Shown piece after piece: positions 18,216 through 27,181 of a stretch of 64,000 bases of DNA. The stretch lies in the NCBI GenBank assembly GCA_963780045.1, contig CAVZZZ010000001.1:2542001-2606000 (forward strand), given 5' to 3'. The notes beneath the pieces are model-generated. The model was given only the letters and a program-made list of their open reading frames with translations, did not search any database and was not told where the DNA came from. Numbering within the stretch: position 1 is the first letter of the stretch; every line of letters starts with the position of its first letter. A program made the translations under genes and the position numbers. This DNA comes from JANXQG01 sp963780045 (GTDB lineage: Bacteria; Planctomycetota; Planctomycetia; Pirellulales; Thermoguttaceae).

Positions 18216-19193
18216 ATGCGGTTCGTGGCTTCGTTACTTGGTCCGAAGATTGCCCTCGAGGAGCTTTCCCGCTTCTGCGGCAATCTCGCAACGTGCATTG
18301 CGGCCGGCCTGGACATTCCCAAGAGCCTCGCGACCTCCGGGCGGACGTCGCCCGTTCCGTTGCTGCGCGAGATCGCGACGGCGGCGGCAAAGCGAACCGC
18401 TGAAGGAACGAAACTTTTCGACGCGCTGGCGCCGTACCGCGATTGCTTCCCCGTCTTTTTTCTGCCGGCGGTGAGGTGCGGCGAAGAGAGCGGGCATCTG
18501 GATCAGACGCTGCGCTACCTTGAGAGCCACTGCCGCCTTCTTGCGGGACCGGCGCGGACAATGCGCAACATGTGGTTCGTGCCGCTGTGCCTGATGCTCG
18601 CCGGCACCGGCGTTTGCATCGTGGCCAATTGCCTCATAGCGCCGTGGCGGATGACCGTCGAATTCGTCGCCGGCTGGCTGGAGTTTTATGCGGGCCTCGC
18701 CATCGCCGCGGCGGCCGTCATCTACGTCCCGCCGCTCCGCGAGTTGGCCGACAACTTGAGACTCTTTTTGCCCATCATCGGACCGGCGGAACGCGAGCTT
18801 GCCGTGAACCGCTTTTTCCACGCGATGAACCTGCTCTACTCGACTGGCGGGCGGCGGGTGGAGGAGATGATCCGTCTCGCGGCGGAGTCGACCGGCAACT
18901 CTGCGCTCTGCGCCGATTTCCTGCAAGCGGCCACGGTCATCGAGTCGGGCGGCACGATTGGCGAGGCATTCTCCGCGGTCGCGAGGCTTCCCCTGCACTA
19001 CAAGGCCACGGTAGTGGCAGGTGACGCGGCGGGAAAGTTGGAAGACGCCTTTGATTCCATCTGCCGGCAAAGCGGCGAAGCGGTCGTCTCGCTGCTGGCC
19101 GGTTTCCAGCCGCTTTATTTCCGGGTCGTCGCCGCGATGGTGATCGGGTCCATCACAGGGACGCTACTGTCGCTGGCACCGTGGCTACGCTGA
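18216..19193 (+). CDS. Type II secretion / type IV pilus inner-membrane protein GspF/PilC-like
   Basis: A T2SSF-domain protein with the repeated architecture of GspF: LEELSRFCGNLATCIAAGLD with the ..GEESGHLDQTL.. motif in repeat one and FFHAMNLLYSTGGRRVEEMI with AGDAAGKLEDAF in repeat two. Membrane segments lie near residues 125-145 (PLCLMLAGTGVCIVANCLI), 165-180 (AGLAIAAAAVIYVPPL) and at the C-terminus (MVIGSITGTLLSLAPWL). At 326 residues it is a little shorter than classical GspF (about 400). It stands alone; no GspE or pilin gene is beside it. Its ATG is only 22 bases from the divergent amylase start. Confidence 0.8.
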   Translation: MRFVASLLGPKIALEELSRFCGNLATCIAAGLDIPKSLATSGRTSPVPLLREIATAAAKRTAEGTKLFDALAPYRDCFPVFFLPAVRCGEESGHLDQTLRYLESHCRLLAGPARTMRNMWFVPLCLMLAGTGVCIVANCLIAPWRMTVEFVAGWLEFYAGLAIAAAAVIYVPPLRELADNLRLFLPIIGPAERELAVNRFFHAMNLLYSTGGRRVEEMIRLAAESTGNSALCADFLQAATVIESGGTIGEAFSAVARLPLHYKATVVAGDAAGKLEDAFDSICRQSGEAVVSLLAGFQPLYFRVVAAMVIGSITGTLLSLAPWLR

Positions 19194-19236
19194 GCAGATC
19201 TGCCATACTCTCCTTGGAAGGCCCTGTGTTTGCATC

Positions 19237-19731
19237 CTAGGGTCCCGAACCTTCAGTGCGCCGTTTCTCGTCTCGTTTCAAGAGTTCCTCGATGAGGTCG
19301 GAAGGCCCGCGAAAATTGGTTTGCCGCAGCGCGGCGATCGCAGCCGGCAAGTCTACCAGTTCTTTCTCAGCGGCGAGCGCTAGGACGTTGAGTGTACCGG
19401 CGACGGCCAAGCCTAACCGACGCGCGACCGAGGATGCCTTAGGTTCATCGATCAGGACATAGTCTGCTTTGAGTTCTTGCGCGAGACAAATTGCTTCGAT
19501 CTCGCCGGCGCCCATCCGAAGGTTTACGTCGATTGTCCTCGGCGAAATCACTTCAAGCCATTGCGGTGGCGAGCCGGCCCATCCGGCCACGGCTTCAGGC
19601 GCAAAGGTCTGGCGCATTTCGGCGAGCACGGCAGGTGGCGCTATTACCCGCCCAAACAGTGCTCGTAGAACATCCGCCTGTCCAATGAGGATCAGGTAGT
19701 TTAGAGGCGACGTATCGGAAACTACGATCAT
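19237..19731 (-). CDS. PIN-like toxin of the DUF3368 family
   Basis: 164 residues starting MIVVSDTSPLNYLILIGQAD, the PIN aspartate pattern of DUF3368 toxins, with GAGEIEAICLAQELKADYVLIDE containing the second acidic cluster. Predicted RNase toxin. The ATG overlaps the stop of the upstream UPF0175-like antitoxin (ATGA overlap at 19728-19731), the usual arrangement. The antitoxin reading frame carries an internal amber codon, see next entry. Confidence 0.85.
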   Translation of the reverse strand: MIVVSDTSPLNYLILIGQADVLRALFGRVIAPPAVLAEMRQTFAPEAVAGWAGSPPQWLEVISPRTIDVNLRMGAGEIEAICLAQELKADYVLIDEPKASSVARRLGLAVAGTLNVLALAAEKELVDLPAAIAALRQTNFRGPSDLIEELLKRDEKRRTEGSGP

Positions 19732-19997
19732 CGGCTAAGCGATTCTCGGAGGGCGTTGACCTGTTGGTCAAATTCTTCACTCGTGATCAGGTCCTCCGTC
19801 ACGTTATGCAGCTTGAGTACCGCATCAGTCTCGTAGCGGGATATTCCCAACCCTTCAGCCAGCTTGCCGTGTGAGAGTTGCCCTTGACGATATAGTTCGA
19901 CCAAGGCTGCCTACTTGGTGGTGCGGTCCACATCGCCAAACTGCGACCGTAGCTGTTGCTCGATATCGTCGGGTAATTGGAAGGATACAGTCGTCAT
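19728..19997 (-). pseudogene. UPF0175-like antitoxin with an in-frame amber stop
   Basis: From the ATG at 19997: MTTVSFQLPDDIEQQLRSQF ... DRTTK, then TAG at 19911-19913 (codon 29), then AALVELYRQGQLSHGKLAEG and LGISRYETDAVLKLHNVTED in the same frame to a TGA overlapping the toxin start. The relative codon in related antitoxins is usually glutamate (GAG), one base away from TAG. Either the antitoxin is broken, or a downstream start gives a shorter functional HTH protein, or the base call is wrong. It follows pyrC by 38 bp. Confidence 0.75.
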
Positions 19998-20035
19998 CGT
20001 TCTTCATCGCATTATACGGATGATGTTTTCCATGC

Positions 20036-21336
20036 TCAAATTCTACTCTCAGCCTGCGCCCGCTTCAACTTCACCTTCCCGCCCACTACCACAGCCTCCG
20101 CGCGCCCTGCAATTCCCAGCCGGCAAATGGCGTATTGCTGCTCTTGGAGCACATCTGGGCGGGATCGACCTTCCAACGCACGTTGGGGTCGATAACGGTA
20201 ATATCCGCGTCGGCGCCGATTTGCAGCGTGCCTTTTTTCAAGTTCAAGATCCGCGCGGGGTTGATCGTCATCTTGGCGATCGCGGTGGGCCAGTCGAGAT
20301 GGCCGGGCTGGATCAGCTTTGTCACGACTAGCCCCAAAGAAGTCTCCAGGCCGGTAATGCCGAAGGGCGCCTGGTCGAGTTCCTGCATCTTCTTCTCTTT
20401 GGGGTGCGGGGCGTGGTCGCAGGCGATGCAGTCGATCGTGCCGTCCTTCAAGCCGGCGATGATCGTCTCGACGTGCTGCTGGCTCCGCAGCGGCGGGTGC
20501 ATCTTGTAGTTGGAATCGAAGGAGCGCATGCACTCATCGGTGAGCGTAAAGTGATGCGGCGTGGTTTCCGCGGTTACGCGGATGCCCCGGGCCCTGGCAC
20601 GCCGCAGGATTTCCACGCCGCCGGCAGTGGAAAGGTGCATGATGTGCAGCCGGCCGCCGGTGGCATCGGCCAGCGAAACGTCGCGGCCGATCATTACATC
20701 CTCCGCCGCCGCCGGAATGCCCTGCAAGCCAAGCGTCAGCGAGACCAGCCCCTCGTGCATCACGCCCTTGTGACTCAGCTCGCGGACCTCGCAATGGTTC
20801 ATTACGGGCTTGTCGAACATCAGGCAGTACTCAAACGCCCGGCGCATGAGCTCGGCATCGTAGACCGGTGCGCCGTCGTCGCTGAAGCCGACCGCGCCGG
20901 CTTCGACCAACTGGCCGATCTCCGCCAATTGTTTCCCTTCGCGGTTCTGGCTGACGCAGGCTACCACAAAGACGTTGCAATGCCCCTTGTGCGCGGCCGT
21001 CTGGCGGATCAATTCCACCGTGCCCTGCGTGTCGATCGGAGGATCGGTATTGGGCATGCACGCCACGGAGGTAAAGCCGCCGTTCACCGCCGCCGCCGTG
21101 CCGGTTTCGATGGTCTCGGCATCCTCGAAGCCCGGCTCGCGGAGATGGACGTGGATGTCGATCAGCCCTGGCGCAACGATCTTTCCTGCGGCGTCGATGA
21201 TTTCCGCGGAGCCGTCGCTCGGCGCCGGGCAATCGAAGGCGGCGATCTTGCCATCGACCACCAACAGATTGGTCGTGCGGTCCATGTGCTGGCTGGGGTC
21301 GATGACGCGGCCGTTCGTGAGTAGAAGCTTATGCAT
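20036..21336 (-). CDS. pyrC: Dihydroorotase PyrC, one frameshift near the C-terminus
   Basis: Catalyses the third step of pyrimidine synthesis (carbamoyl aspartate to dihydroorotate). Type I zinc-dependent DHOase: GLIDIHVHLREPGFEDAET with the HxH zinc ligands, SVACMPNTDPPID, VGFSDDGAPV, NHCEVRELS, HIMHLSTAGG and CIACDHAPHPKEKK. The ATG at 21336 (HKLLLTNGRVIDPS) is chosen over an upstream ATG at 21489 because the family starts here. The main frame ends prematurely as GARRLW, while one missing base near 20105 restores GRAEAVVVGGKVKLKRA, the expected terminal beta-strands, ending at 20036. An essential-pathway gene, so the indel is probably an error. Confidence 0.92.
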
Positions 21337-21434
21337 TACAGGAGAAAAAAGACCGATTGCAGACTTGCGGCGAGGCGCAAGAGACTTCGCTTTGTGGCAT
21401 GTGACAGTTGCCGTGATTTCCGCAGTTTCTCCGG

Positions 21435-21698
21435 TCAAAGGGTCTTTTCGGCGGCGAGTTGAGTGCGGACCTGTTCCGTGCTCAGCCACCCCTCAGTTCT
21501 CGCCCTCGCGCGCGACCGGCCTAGAATGTCGTTGAACTTCGCATTGCCAGCGAGTGCCAGGCTTTCCGCTTCGTCCCGGTCGACTTCCACCAATACGAAG
21601 GCCCGACCGTTTGGCTCCCGCAACAAGACCGGCTCGCGCGTAGCCTGGTCGAGCAATTCACTGGCCGTCGACGACTGATCAACCAGAACCGTTCTCAT
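21435..21698 (-). CDS. Antitoxin of a RelE/ParE-type module
   Basis: 87 residues: MRTVLVDQSSTASELLDQAT, then EPVLLREPNGRAFVLVEVD, resembling the Phd/YefM-type fold that occludes RelE-like toxins. GAGAGG lies at ribosome-binding distance from this ATG, which decides the start against a TTG at 21731. It follows the toxin gene by 29 bp in the same direction (toxin-first order, as in HigBA-type modules). Confidence 0.7.
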   Translation of the reverse strand: MRTVLVDQSSTASELLDQATREPVLLREPNGRAFVLVEVDRDEAESLALAGNAKFNDILGRSRARARTEGWLSTEQVRTQLAAEKTL

Positions 21699-21727
21699 AG
21701 CTCGACTTCCTCTCCGCCGATGCGCAA

Positions 21728-21991
21728 TCAATTGTGTTCCTTGACTCCCACGGCTACAATGTCGACCGTGTCTTCTTGCCGATTCACGTCATAAAAGACT
21801 CTTAAGTCGCCAAGCCGCAGTTCCCATGTGGCCAATGGATTCTCAGCAAGCTGCTTTTGCTTCTGCGTCGGCTCGGCCGGTCGCTGTATTAGGTGCCGCT
21901 CGACCTCGTCAAGCACCAAAGCGCGCTGGTGCGCCGGCAGGCGTCGCAGGTGATCTCGCGCGTTGGGGGACCAGCGTATTTCATATCCCAC
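21728..21991 (-). CDS. RelE/ParE-superfamily toxin
   Basis: 87 residues: YEIRWSPNARDHLRRLPAHQ at the N-terminus, WELRLGDLRVFYDVNRQEDT in the core and a short VDIVAVGVKEHN end. This is the RelE/ParE pattern with the R.G..RVFYDV strand carrying the likely active arginines. It is encoded between pyrB (103 bp upstream) and pyrC, in the same direction. Confidence 0.82.
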   Translation of the reverse strand: MGYEIRWSPNARDHLRRLPAHQRALVLDEVERHLIQRPAEPTQKQKQLAENPLATWELRLGDLRVFYDVNRQEDTVDIVAVGVKEHN

Positions 21992-22094
21992 GGCGCTTAC
22001 TCCATTCTTCGGCCTGCCGCATCAACCTCGTTCCAACTAAATAGTAGCCTTTTGCAATTGTTCCGGCAACGCTGCACGATTGTTGTGAAGGTCC

Positions 22095-23060
22095 TCATCC
22101 TCTTCCCGCCAGCAGCCACAATACCGCCATCCGCACTGCAACTCCATTGCTCACTTGGTCGAGAATGGCCGACTGCGGGCCGTCGGCCACGTCGGGCGTC
22201 ACTTCCACACCGCGGTTGATTGGGCCAGGAGCAAGGATCAAGACATTCGGCTTGGCCCGCGCGAGCCGCGGAGCATCCATCGTGTAAAGATGGGCGTACT
22301 CCCGCACCGACGGGAATGGCCGCGTGGCCTGCCGCTCGAACTGGATGCGGAGCAGATTCAGCACATCGACCCGCGGAAGGATGTCGTCCAAACTGTAAGA
22401 GCATTCTACGCCCAACTTGGTCCAAAGCGGCGAAACCAGCGTCGACGGCCCGCAGGCGATCACGTGCGCGCCAAGCTTCTTCAGACCCCATATATTCGAG
22501 CGGGCGGTGCGGCTGAAAAGAATGTCGCCGACCAGGGCCACTGTCAGCCCGCGGATCGCGCCGCGACGCTGGCGGATGGTCATGATGTCCAGAAGGCCCT
22601 GCGTTGGATGCTCGTGGGCGCCGTCGCCCGCGTTGATTACCGAGCACTTGAGGTTCTGCGAAAGCAAATGCGGGCTGCCGGGCGTGTGGTGCCGCACAAT
22701 AATCGCGTCGACACCCATTGCCTCGATGTTTTTCGCCGTGTCGATGAACGTCTCCCCCTTGGAGAGGCTGCTGCTGGAGGAGGAGAAATCGACGGTGTCC
22801 GCCCCCAACCGCCGGGCAGCCAGCGCGAAGCTGGTCTTCGTCCGCGTGGAGTTCTCGAAAAACAGGTTGCAGCATGTCTTGCCCGACAAAGCGATGATCT
22901 TGCGTCCGTCCTGGCCCAAGACGCGGCGAAAAATGGTCGCCTTATCGAGTATGAGCGTGATTTCCTCGGCGGAAAGCTCTTCCAAGCCCAGCAGGTGCCG
23001 CCTTGTCCAGCAAGCTGGCACATTGCCCAACTCTTCCAGAATTGCCGCTTCGGTCGTCAT
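22095..23060 (-). CDS. pyrB: Aspartate carbamoyltransferase catalytic subunit PyrB
   Basis: Makes carbamoyl aspartate from carbamoyl phosphate and aspartate. Carbamoyl-phosphate loop NLFFENSTRTKTSFALAARR, the SSSSSLSKGETFIDT mobile loop, HEHPTQGLLD (HPTQ motif), VALVGDILFSRTARSN and APGPINRGVEV are all present. The ATG at 23060 (MTTEAAILEELG) gives 321 residues, normal for the family. Complete and intact. Likely first gene of the run pyrB, toxin, antitoxin, pyrC, antitoxin, toxin. Confidence 0.95.
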   Translation of the reverse strand: MTTEAAILEELGNVPACWTRRHLLGLEELSAEEITLILDKATIFRRVLGQDGRKIIALSGKTCCNLFFENSTRTKTSFALAARRLGADTVDFSSSSSSLSKGETFIDTAKNIEAMGVDAIIVRHHTPGSPHLLSQNLKCSVINAGDGAHEHPTQGLLDIMTIRQRRGAIRGLTVALVGDILFSRTARSNIWGLKKLGAHVIACGPSTLVSPLWTKLGVECSYSLDDILPRVDVLNLLRIQFERQATRPFPSVREYAHLYTMDAPRLARAKPNVLILAPGPINRGVEVTPDVADGPQSAILDQVSNGVAVRMAVLWLLAGRG

Positions 23061-23131
23061 GACGGGTTGCCGGCGAATCGAGGTTCCGATTCTTTGCTGA
23101 AGGCGGCACTGGGCCACCGCTATAGAAACGG

Positions 23132-23137
23132 ATTATA
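23132..23137 (-). promoter_or_regulatory. Putative -10 box upstream of pyrB
   Basis: Minus-strand TATAAT at 23137-23132, about 72 bases before the pyrB ATG. The -35 region (GCTAGT or CTAGTT at 17-18 bases) is weak. Confidence 0.4.
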
Positions 23138-23252
23138 ACGAATCCCAAGCAGGAAACTAGCGAAGGGCATCGCCCGCGCTGAGACGGCGCCCTTCGCCAA
23201 GTCGCTTGAGGGGAATTTGCGCCCCAGAGAAAGCCATCGCGTGGCGGTATCC

Positions 23253-23735
23253 CTATGCCTTGGGCTGCTCGCGCGGCTCGTCGGAGGGCTTGGGGTCGGC
23301 GGGCATCTTGGCCTTCTGAATGGCATCTTCCGCCTTGGTGTCGTCCCCGTCGGCAGCGATGCCTTGATTGATAAACTGCTCCACCGATTCCACCGGTTGG
23401 CTGCCCACCATCACCCGGCGAATCCAGCCACGCGGGGTCTTGCGGTACATGACCAACTGCGGGATCGGGCCGCTGCCGATCAATTGTTGCGACAGCTCGC
23501 GATCATTGTCCGGATTGACCGAGGCGAAGGCAACCCGCCTTAACAAGCCGCGCTCGCGGATCTGCGGCAGGATCCGCCGCTTCATCACTTGGCACGCCGG
23601 GCACCACTCTGTACTCACCATGACGAGCATCGGTTTGCCGGTTTTCATCGTGACTTGGTGCGCGTCAGCGTAGGTTTCGCCCTCATTGGCGCCGACGGCG
23701 GCGCTGCACAGTGCGACCATAACAAGACAGTTCAT
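23253..23735 (-). CDS. Secreted thioredoxin-family protein
   Basis: 160 residues with a short hydrophobic signal (MNCLVMVALCSAAVGA) and a thioredoxin fold: GKPMLVMVSTEWCPACQVMK carries a CPAC redox motif, GSGPIPQLVMYRK has the cis-proline. The C-terminal tail is charged and proline-rich (ADPKPSDEPREQ). Probably a periplasmic thiol oxidoreductase. Preceded by a GGAGAA ribosome-binding site. It lies 192 bp upstream of pyrB on the same strand, and a promoter-like site lies between them. Confidence 0.8.
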   Translation of the reverse strand: MNCLVMVALCSAAVGANEGETYADAHQVTMKTGKPMLVMVSTEWCPACQVMKRRILPQIRERGLLRRVAFASVNPDNDRELSQQLIGSGPIPQLVMYRKTPRGWIRRVMVGSQPVESVEQFINQGIAADGDDTKAEDAIQKAKMPADPKPSDEPREQPKA

Positions 23736-23770
23736 CGTTCTTTTCTCCTTCAGTCCTTTTGTGAGAGCCC

Positions 23771-23797
23771 TTCCCCAAAAAACTGAATCTTGGGGAA
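23771..23797. promoter_or_regulatory. Perfect inverted repeat upstream of the thioredoxin gene
   Basis: TTCCCCAA (23771-23778) and TTGGGGAA (23790-23797) with an 11-base loop, 36 bp before the minus-strand thioredoxin ATG. It could be an operator or an mRNA leader hairpin. Confidence 0.35.
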
Positions 23798-23955
23798 ACG
23801 TTGGTTCCGTAGTTTACCCGGCCTCAGCGATGGTTCAAGGGGCTTGGGAAGGATTCAACGAAAAAATAATTTGGGCAATTTCGTTTCCCCTCTTAGCAGT
23901 TTTTTGGTAAGCACAACCATCGTGGGTCATCCGGCGCACCCGGCTACGGTGGTAG

Positions 23956-23985
23956 TTGAGTTTTGGTAATCGAAAACTGTATAAT
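23956..23985 (+). promoter_or_regulatory. Putative sigma-70 promoter of the Gfo/Idh/MocA gene
   Basis: TTGAGT (23956-23961), 18-base spacer, perfect TATAAT (23980-23985). Predicted start near 23992 gives a leader of about 80 bases to the ATG at 24075. Confidence 0.55.
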
Positions 23986-24074
23986 CACACGCTACAGCCG
24001 ATTTTTCGCCGCTGACACACGGGGCCTTTGCTCCAAATGGTGCAAATCGTTAGCGGCCGGCTCAGGATCGCTTC

Positions 24075-25106
24075 ATGAAACTTCGCGTTGGTTTAATTGG
24101 GCTGGGCGATCACTGGCATCAACGTCACGCACCGGCCTTACGGATGCTCTCTGATCGTTTCGAGCTCCGCGTGGTATGCGATCAAGTGGCTCATCGTGCC
24201 CAACAGGTAGCCAACGAGTTCGGCGCGGCGGCGGTCGATGGTTTCCGCGTGCTCACTCGCCGCGAGGACGTCGATGTCATTTTGGTCCTGGCCCAACAGT
24301 GGTACGGCCCCCTGCCCGTACTGGCCGCGTGCGACGCGGGCAAGGCGGTCTATTGTGCGGGCGGCATTGAGTTGGGTCTGGAGGACGCGATGCGTGTCAA
24401 GTCCCGCGTGGAGCAGGCGGGCATCGCGTACATGGCCGAGTTTCCCCGCCGTTACGCCCCGGCCACCCTGCGGCTGAAGGAATTGATTGCCACGCGGCTA
24501 GGAAGTCCGCGATTGCTCTTCTGCCACCAGAGGAGCGTGGCCGATACGCCCGCCAACCAGGCTCACCAGCGTTGCCCGCGGCCCGGGTACTCGCACGCGG
24601 GTGGCAGCAGCTTCCTCGTCGAACTGGTCGATTGGTGCCGCTACGTAGTCGATCGAGAGGCATCTGCCGTCAACGGCGTAATGCATCCCAGCACCGGCAA
24701 GCGCGGCGAGGAGGATTATCAGATGTTGAGCCTCGATTTCTCCGGGCCGGACGCCCCCGGCAGCCGCACGATTGCCCAAATCAGTTGCGGCCGTTACGTG
24801 CCGGCGAGTTGGCAGGAGGCGATCACCTACCGCCCGCTGCCCGCTTTGCAAGTTTCCTGCGAGCGGGGCATTGCTTTCGTTGATCTGCCTTCAACGCTCG
24901 TGTGGTTCGACGAGGCCGGGCGGCACCAGGAGTCTTTGGAGAGCGAGCGGCCGGTGGGGGAGCAGCTTCTCACGCAGTTCTATCGTTCCGTTACCAGCCT
25001 TGTGCGGCGGACCAACGACCTGGACGATTCCTACAAGGCGCTCGTTATTGTGGAAAAGGCTCGGCAATCGCAGCAGGACGGACGCAGGATGAAGCTCAGC
25101 GACTGA
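24075..25106 (+). CDS. Gfo/Idh/MocA-family oxidoreductase
   Basis: 343 residues. Rossmann N-terminus LRVGLIGLGDHWHQRHAPAL, then DVDVILVLAQQWYGPLPVL and the second-domain beta sheet (YMAEFPRRYAPATLRLKELI, SHAGGSSFLVELVDWCRYVV). In the usual place of the catalytic EKP motif it reads YCAGGIEL, so the lysine normally used for hydride transfer is absent; the reaction may differ or be lost. Cytoplasmic; probably NAD(P)-dependent sugar metabolism. The sugar isomerase/epimerase gene follows 143 bp downstream in the same direction. Confidence 0.85.
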   Translation: MKLRVGLIGLGDHWHQRHAPALRMLSDRFELRVVCDQVAHRAQQVANEFGAAAVDGFRVLTRREDVDVILVLAQQWYGPLPVLAACDAGKAVYCAGGIELGLEDAMRVKSRVEQAGIAYMAEFPRRYAPATLRLKELIATRLGSPRLLFCHQRSVADTPANQAHQRCPRPGYSHAGGSSFLVELVDWCRYVVDREASAVNGVMHPSTGKRGEEDYQMLSLDFSGPDAPGSRTIAQISCGRYVPASWQEAITYRPLPALQVSCERGIAFVDLPSTLVWFDEAGRHQESLESERPVGEQLLTQFYRSVTSLVRRTNDLDDSYKALVIVEKARQSQQDGRRMKLSD

Positions 25107-25249
25107 GGGCCGCTGGCTCGCATTGTCGCAATTCTATTCGCCACACGCTCGAGCCCAAAGCTGCGATTGCGATGCTTGAAACACCAACTTGCCGTGTTAC
25201 ACTGGTAAACTGCGGGGGAAGCAAGCTGTTCTCGCCGGGAGACTGGATC

Positions 25250-26219
25250 ATGAATCGTCGCACAAACAAGGATTCGATCAGCCGCCGCGCCATGTTGGCG
25301 CAATGTCGGCGCCGCCGGTGTCGGCGTATTGGCCTCGGCCGCTCAACTTCGAGCGAGCCCGGCATCACCGGGCGACAAGCCGACAATATCGCTAAGCCTG
25401 AATACGGCCACCCTTCGCGGCCAGAAGCTCTCGCTGCCCGAGGAAGTCGAGATTGCGGCCAAGGCAGGATACCAGGCGATCGAGCCGTGGGTCGACGAGA
25501 TCGCGCGGTACGTGTCCACGGGCGGCAAGCCGGCCGATTTGAAGAAGCGGATCGCGGACCTGGGCTTGGTGGTTCCCAGCGCGATCGGTTTCGCGGACTG
25601 GATCAACGATGACGGAGGCCGCCGCGCCGCCGGACTGGAACAGTGGAGGCGCGACGCGGAACTGGTGGCCTCGATCGGCGGCGTCCGCATGGCGGCACCG
25701 CCCAAGGGCGCGTACAACGTGGAGGTGGACCTCCGCCGCGTCGCCGACCGCTACCGCAAGCTGCTGGAGTTGAGCTTGCCGCTGGGCATCGTGCCGGAGT
25801 TGGAAATGTGGGGCGGATCCATGACCTTGTCGCGGATGAGCCAGATTGCTTACGTGCTCGTCGAAGTCGGCCATCCGCAGGCTTGCGGGCTGTTGGACGT
25901 GTTTCATATCTTCAAGGGCGGGTCGGACTTCGCCGGCATCCGCGTCTTCAACGGGGACGCCCTGCATGTCCTGCACATGAATGACTACCCCGCCGGGCTG
26001 TCTCGCCACATGGCAACCGACGCCAATCGCGTCTACCCCGGCAACGGCGGCGCTCCGCTCGTCGGCCTCGTCCGCGATCTGCTTGCCATTCGCTACCACG
26101 GATATCTGTCGCTGGAGCTCTTCAATCGCGACTATTGGAAACAAGACGCGCTGACCGTCGCCCGCGAAGGTTGCAGCAAAATGCGAAAGTTGGTGAAAAA
26201 GGCAATTGGACAAAGCTAA
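25250..26219 (+). CDS. Sugar phosphate isomerase/epimerase-like TIM barrel with Tat signal, one frameshift
   Basis: From the ATG at 25250, MNRRTNKDSISRRAMLAQ gives a twin-arginine signal (SRRAML). One extra base near 25303 shifts into NVGAAGVGVLASAAQLRASP, the hydrophobic part of the same signal, and the barrel then runs to 26219: EIAAKAGYQAIEPWVDEIAR, GIVPELEMWGG (metal glutamate), CGLLDVFHIFKGGSDF (aspartate and histidine), HVLHMNDYPA and YLSLELFNRDYW (second glutamate). These are the metal ligands of the xylose-isomerase-like family. Exported sugar isomerase-like proteins are common in planctomycetes. Probably co-transcribed with the upstream oxidoreductase. Confidence 0.82.
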
Positions 26220-26661
26220 ATCGAATCTCCTTTTCGGGCCGGCAAACGGCCCCATGACCCGGAAAGACTGTCGCGCGGCTTGTCGCGGTCTGTCGCGGTT
26301 TCGCGGCGGCATTTCTTGCTTGCCGCGCCGCCCCTTGCATTTTTTGCTCTGGTGCAGTTTGTTGACATGTGATGTAAGTCGTTGACATTAAAGGGTTTAG
26401 GCGCTGCGCTGCCGGTCCCCGCGCAGCCCCCTGGCGGAGGGTTGGTGCAATAAGGCACCGCGCGGCGGGCACACCGCGACAATCGGCCCTTTGCTTCTCG
26501 CGCTCCGCGCCAGGCCTTGCGGCGAATCGCCCGCGCTCGTGGTCCGGACTTTAGCCGGAAACTGCCAAAGACTTTCCCGTGGCGGGCGGATTTTCTTTTT
26601 CAATTTCTTCATTGGTCCGTTTCTCCGCGTTTTCCCGCGGAATTCGAGGGTTGTGCCGGGC

Positions 26662-26738
26662 AGGATGAAGGCAGGACGAAGACAGGATGAAGGCAGGACG
26701 AAGGCAGGACGAAGGCAGAATGAGGGCAGGATCAGGGC
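26662..26738. repeat. 11-bp-period tandem array 3
   Basis: Seven units of exactly 11 bp, consensus AGGACGAAGGC (AGGATGAAGGC, AGAATGAGGGC, AGGATCAGGGC). Same period as the arrays at 7111 and 7563 but a different consensus. Confidence 0.9.
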
Positions 26739-26971
26739 AGGCATCCGTCTTGCGGGTTTGGCCTTCGGCGGCGCGCGACTGCCACTTTGGCAGCCCATTC
26801 GGCCTTTCTCCCCTCTGCAGCAATTCGCGTGCCAATATGTTGTCATATGTAAACACATGAATACATTAAACACCGTTATTCGTCCGAAGTTCCGCCGATT
26901 ATTCCCTGCGGCAGTCCCTTCTTGCGATTGTTCGCAATCGCCCTCCTCGCCCGTGTGGTCCCGCGCCGATC

Positions 26972-27160
26972 TTGGCCCCCTCCTCCCCCGTACTCCGGGC
27001 GGAGAAGGGCTGGGGATGAGGGGGCGGAGCGCGGATTGGGATGCGTTTCGCTAAGGCCCCTCACCCCCCGACCCCTCTCCCCGGAGTACCGGGGCGAGGG
27101 GAGCCAGGAGTTCCAAGCGTGCGGCAGCACGCCCGATCTTGGCCCCCTTCTCCCCCGGAG
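26972..27160. repeat. Family F dispersed repeat, copy with order X-Y
   Basis: Module X (TACTCCGGGCGGAGAAGGGC ... TTTCGCTAAGGCCCCTCACC) is followed by module Y (GGAGTACCGGGGCGA ... GTTCCAAGCGTGCGGCAG). The second locus at 27449-27612 has the same modules in order Y-X. Each module includes a short palindrome (CCGGAGTACCGG, CCGCGCGG-like). Confidence 0.75.
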
Positions 27161-27181
27161 TCTTGTTCTTCTACACATCTT

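Noticed and set aside
26491..27054. 187-codon plus-strand open frame
   Set aside because: Spans the 11-bp array and family F repeat; translation is repeat-derived.
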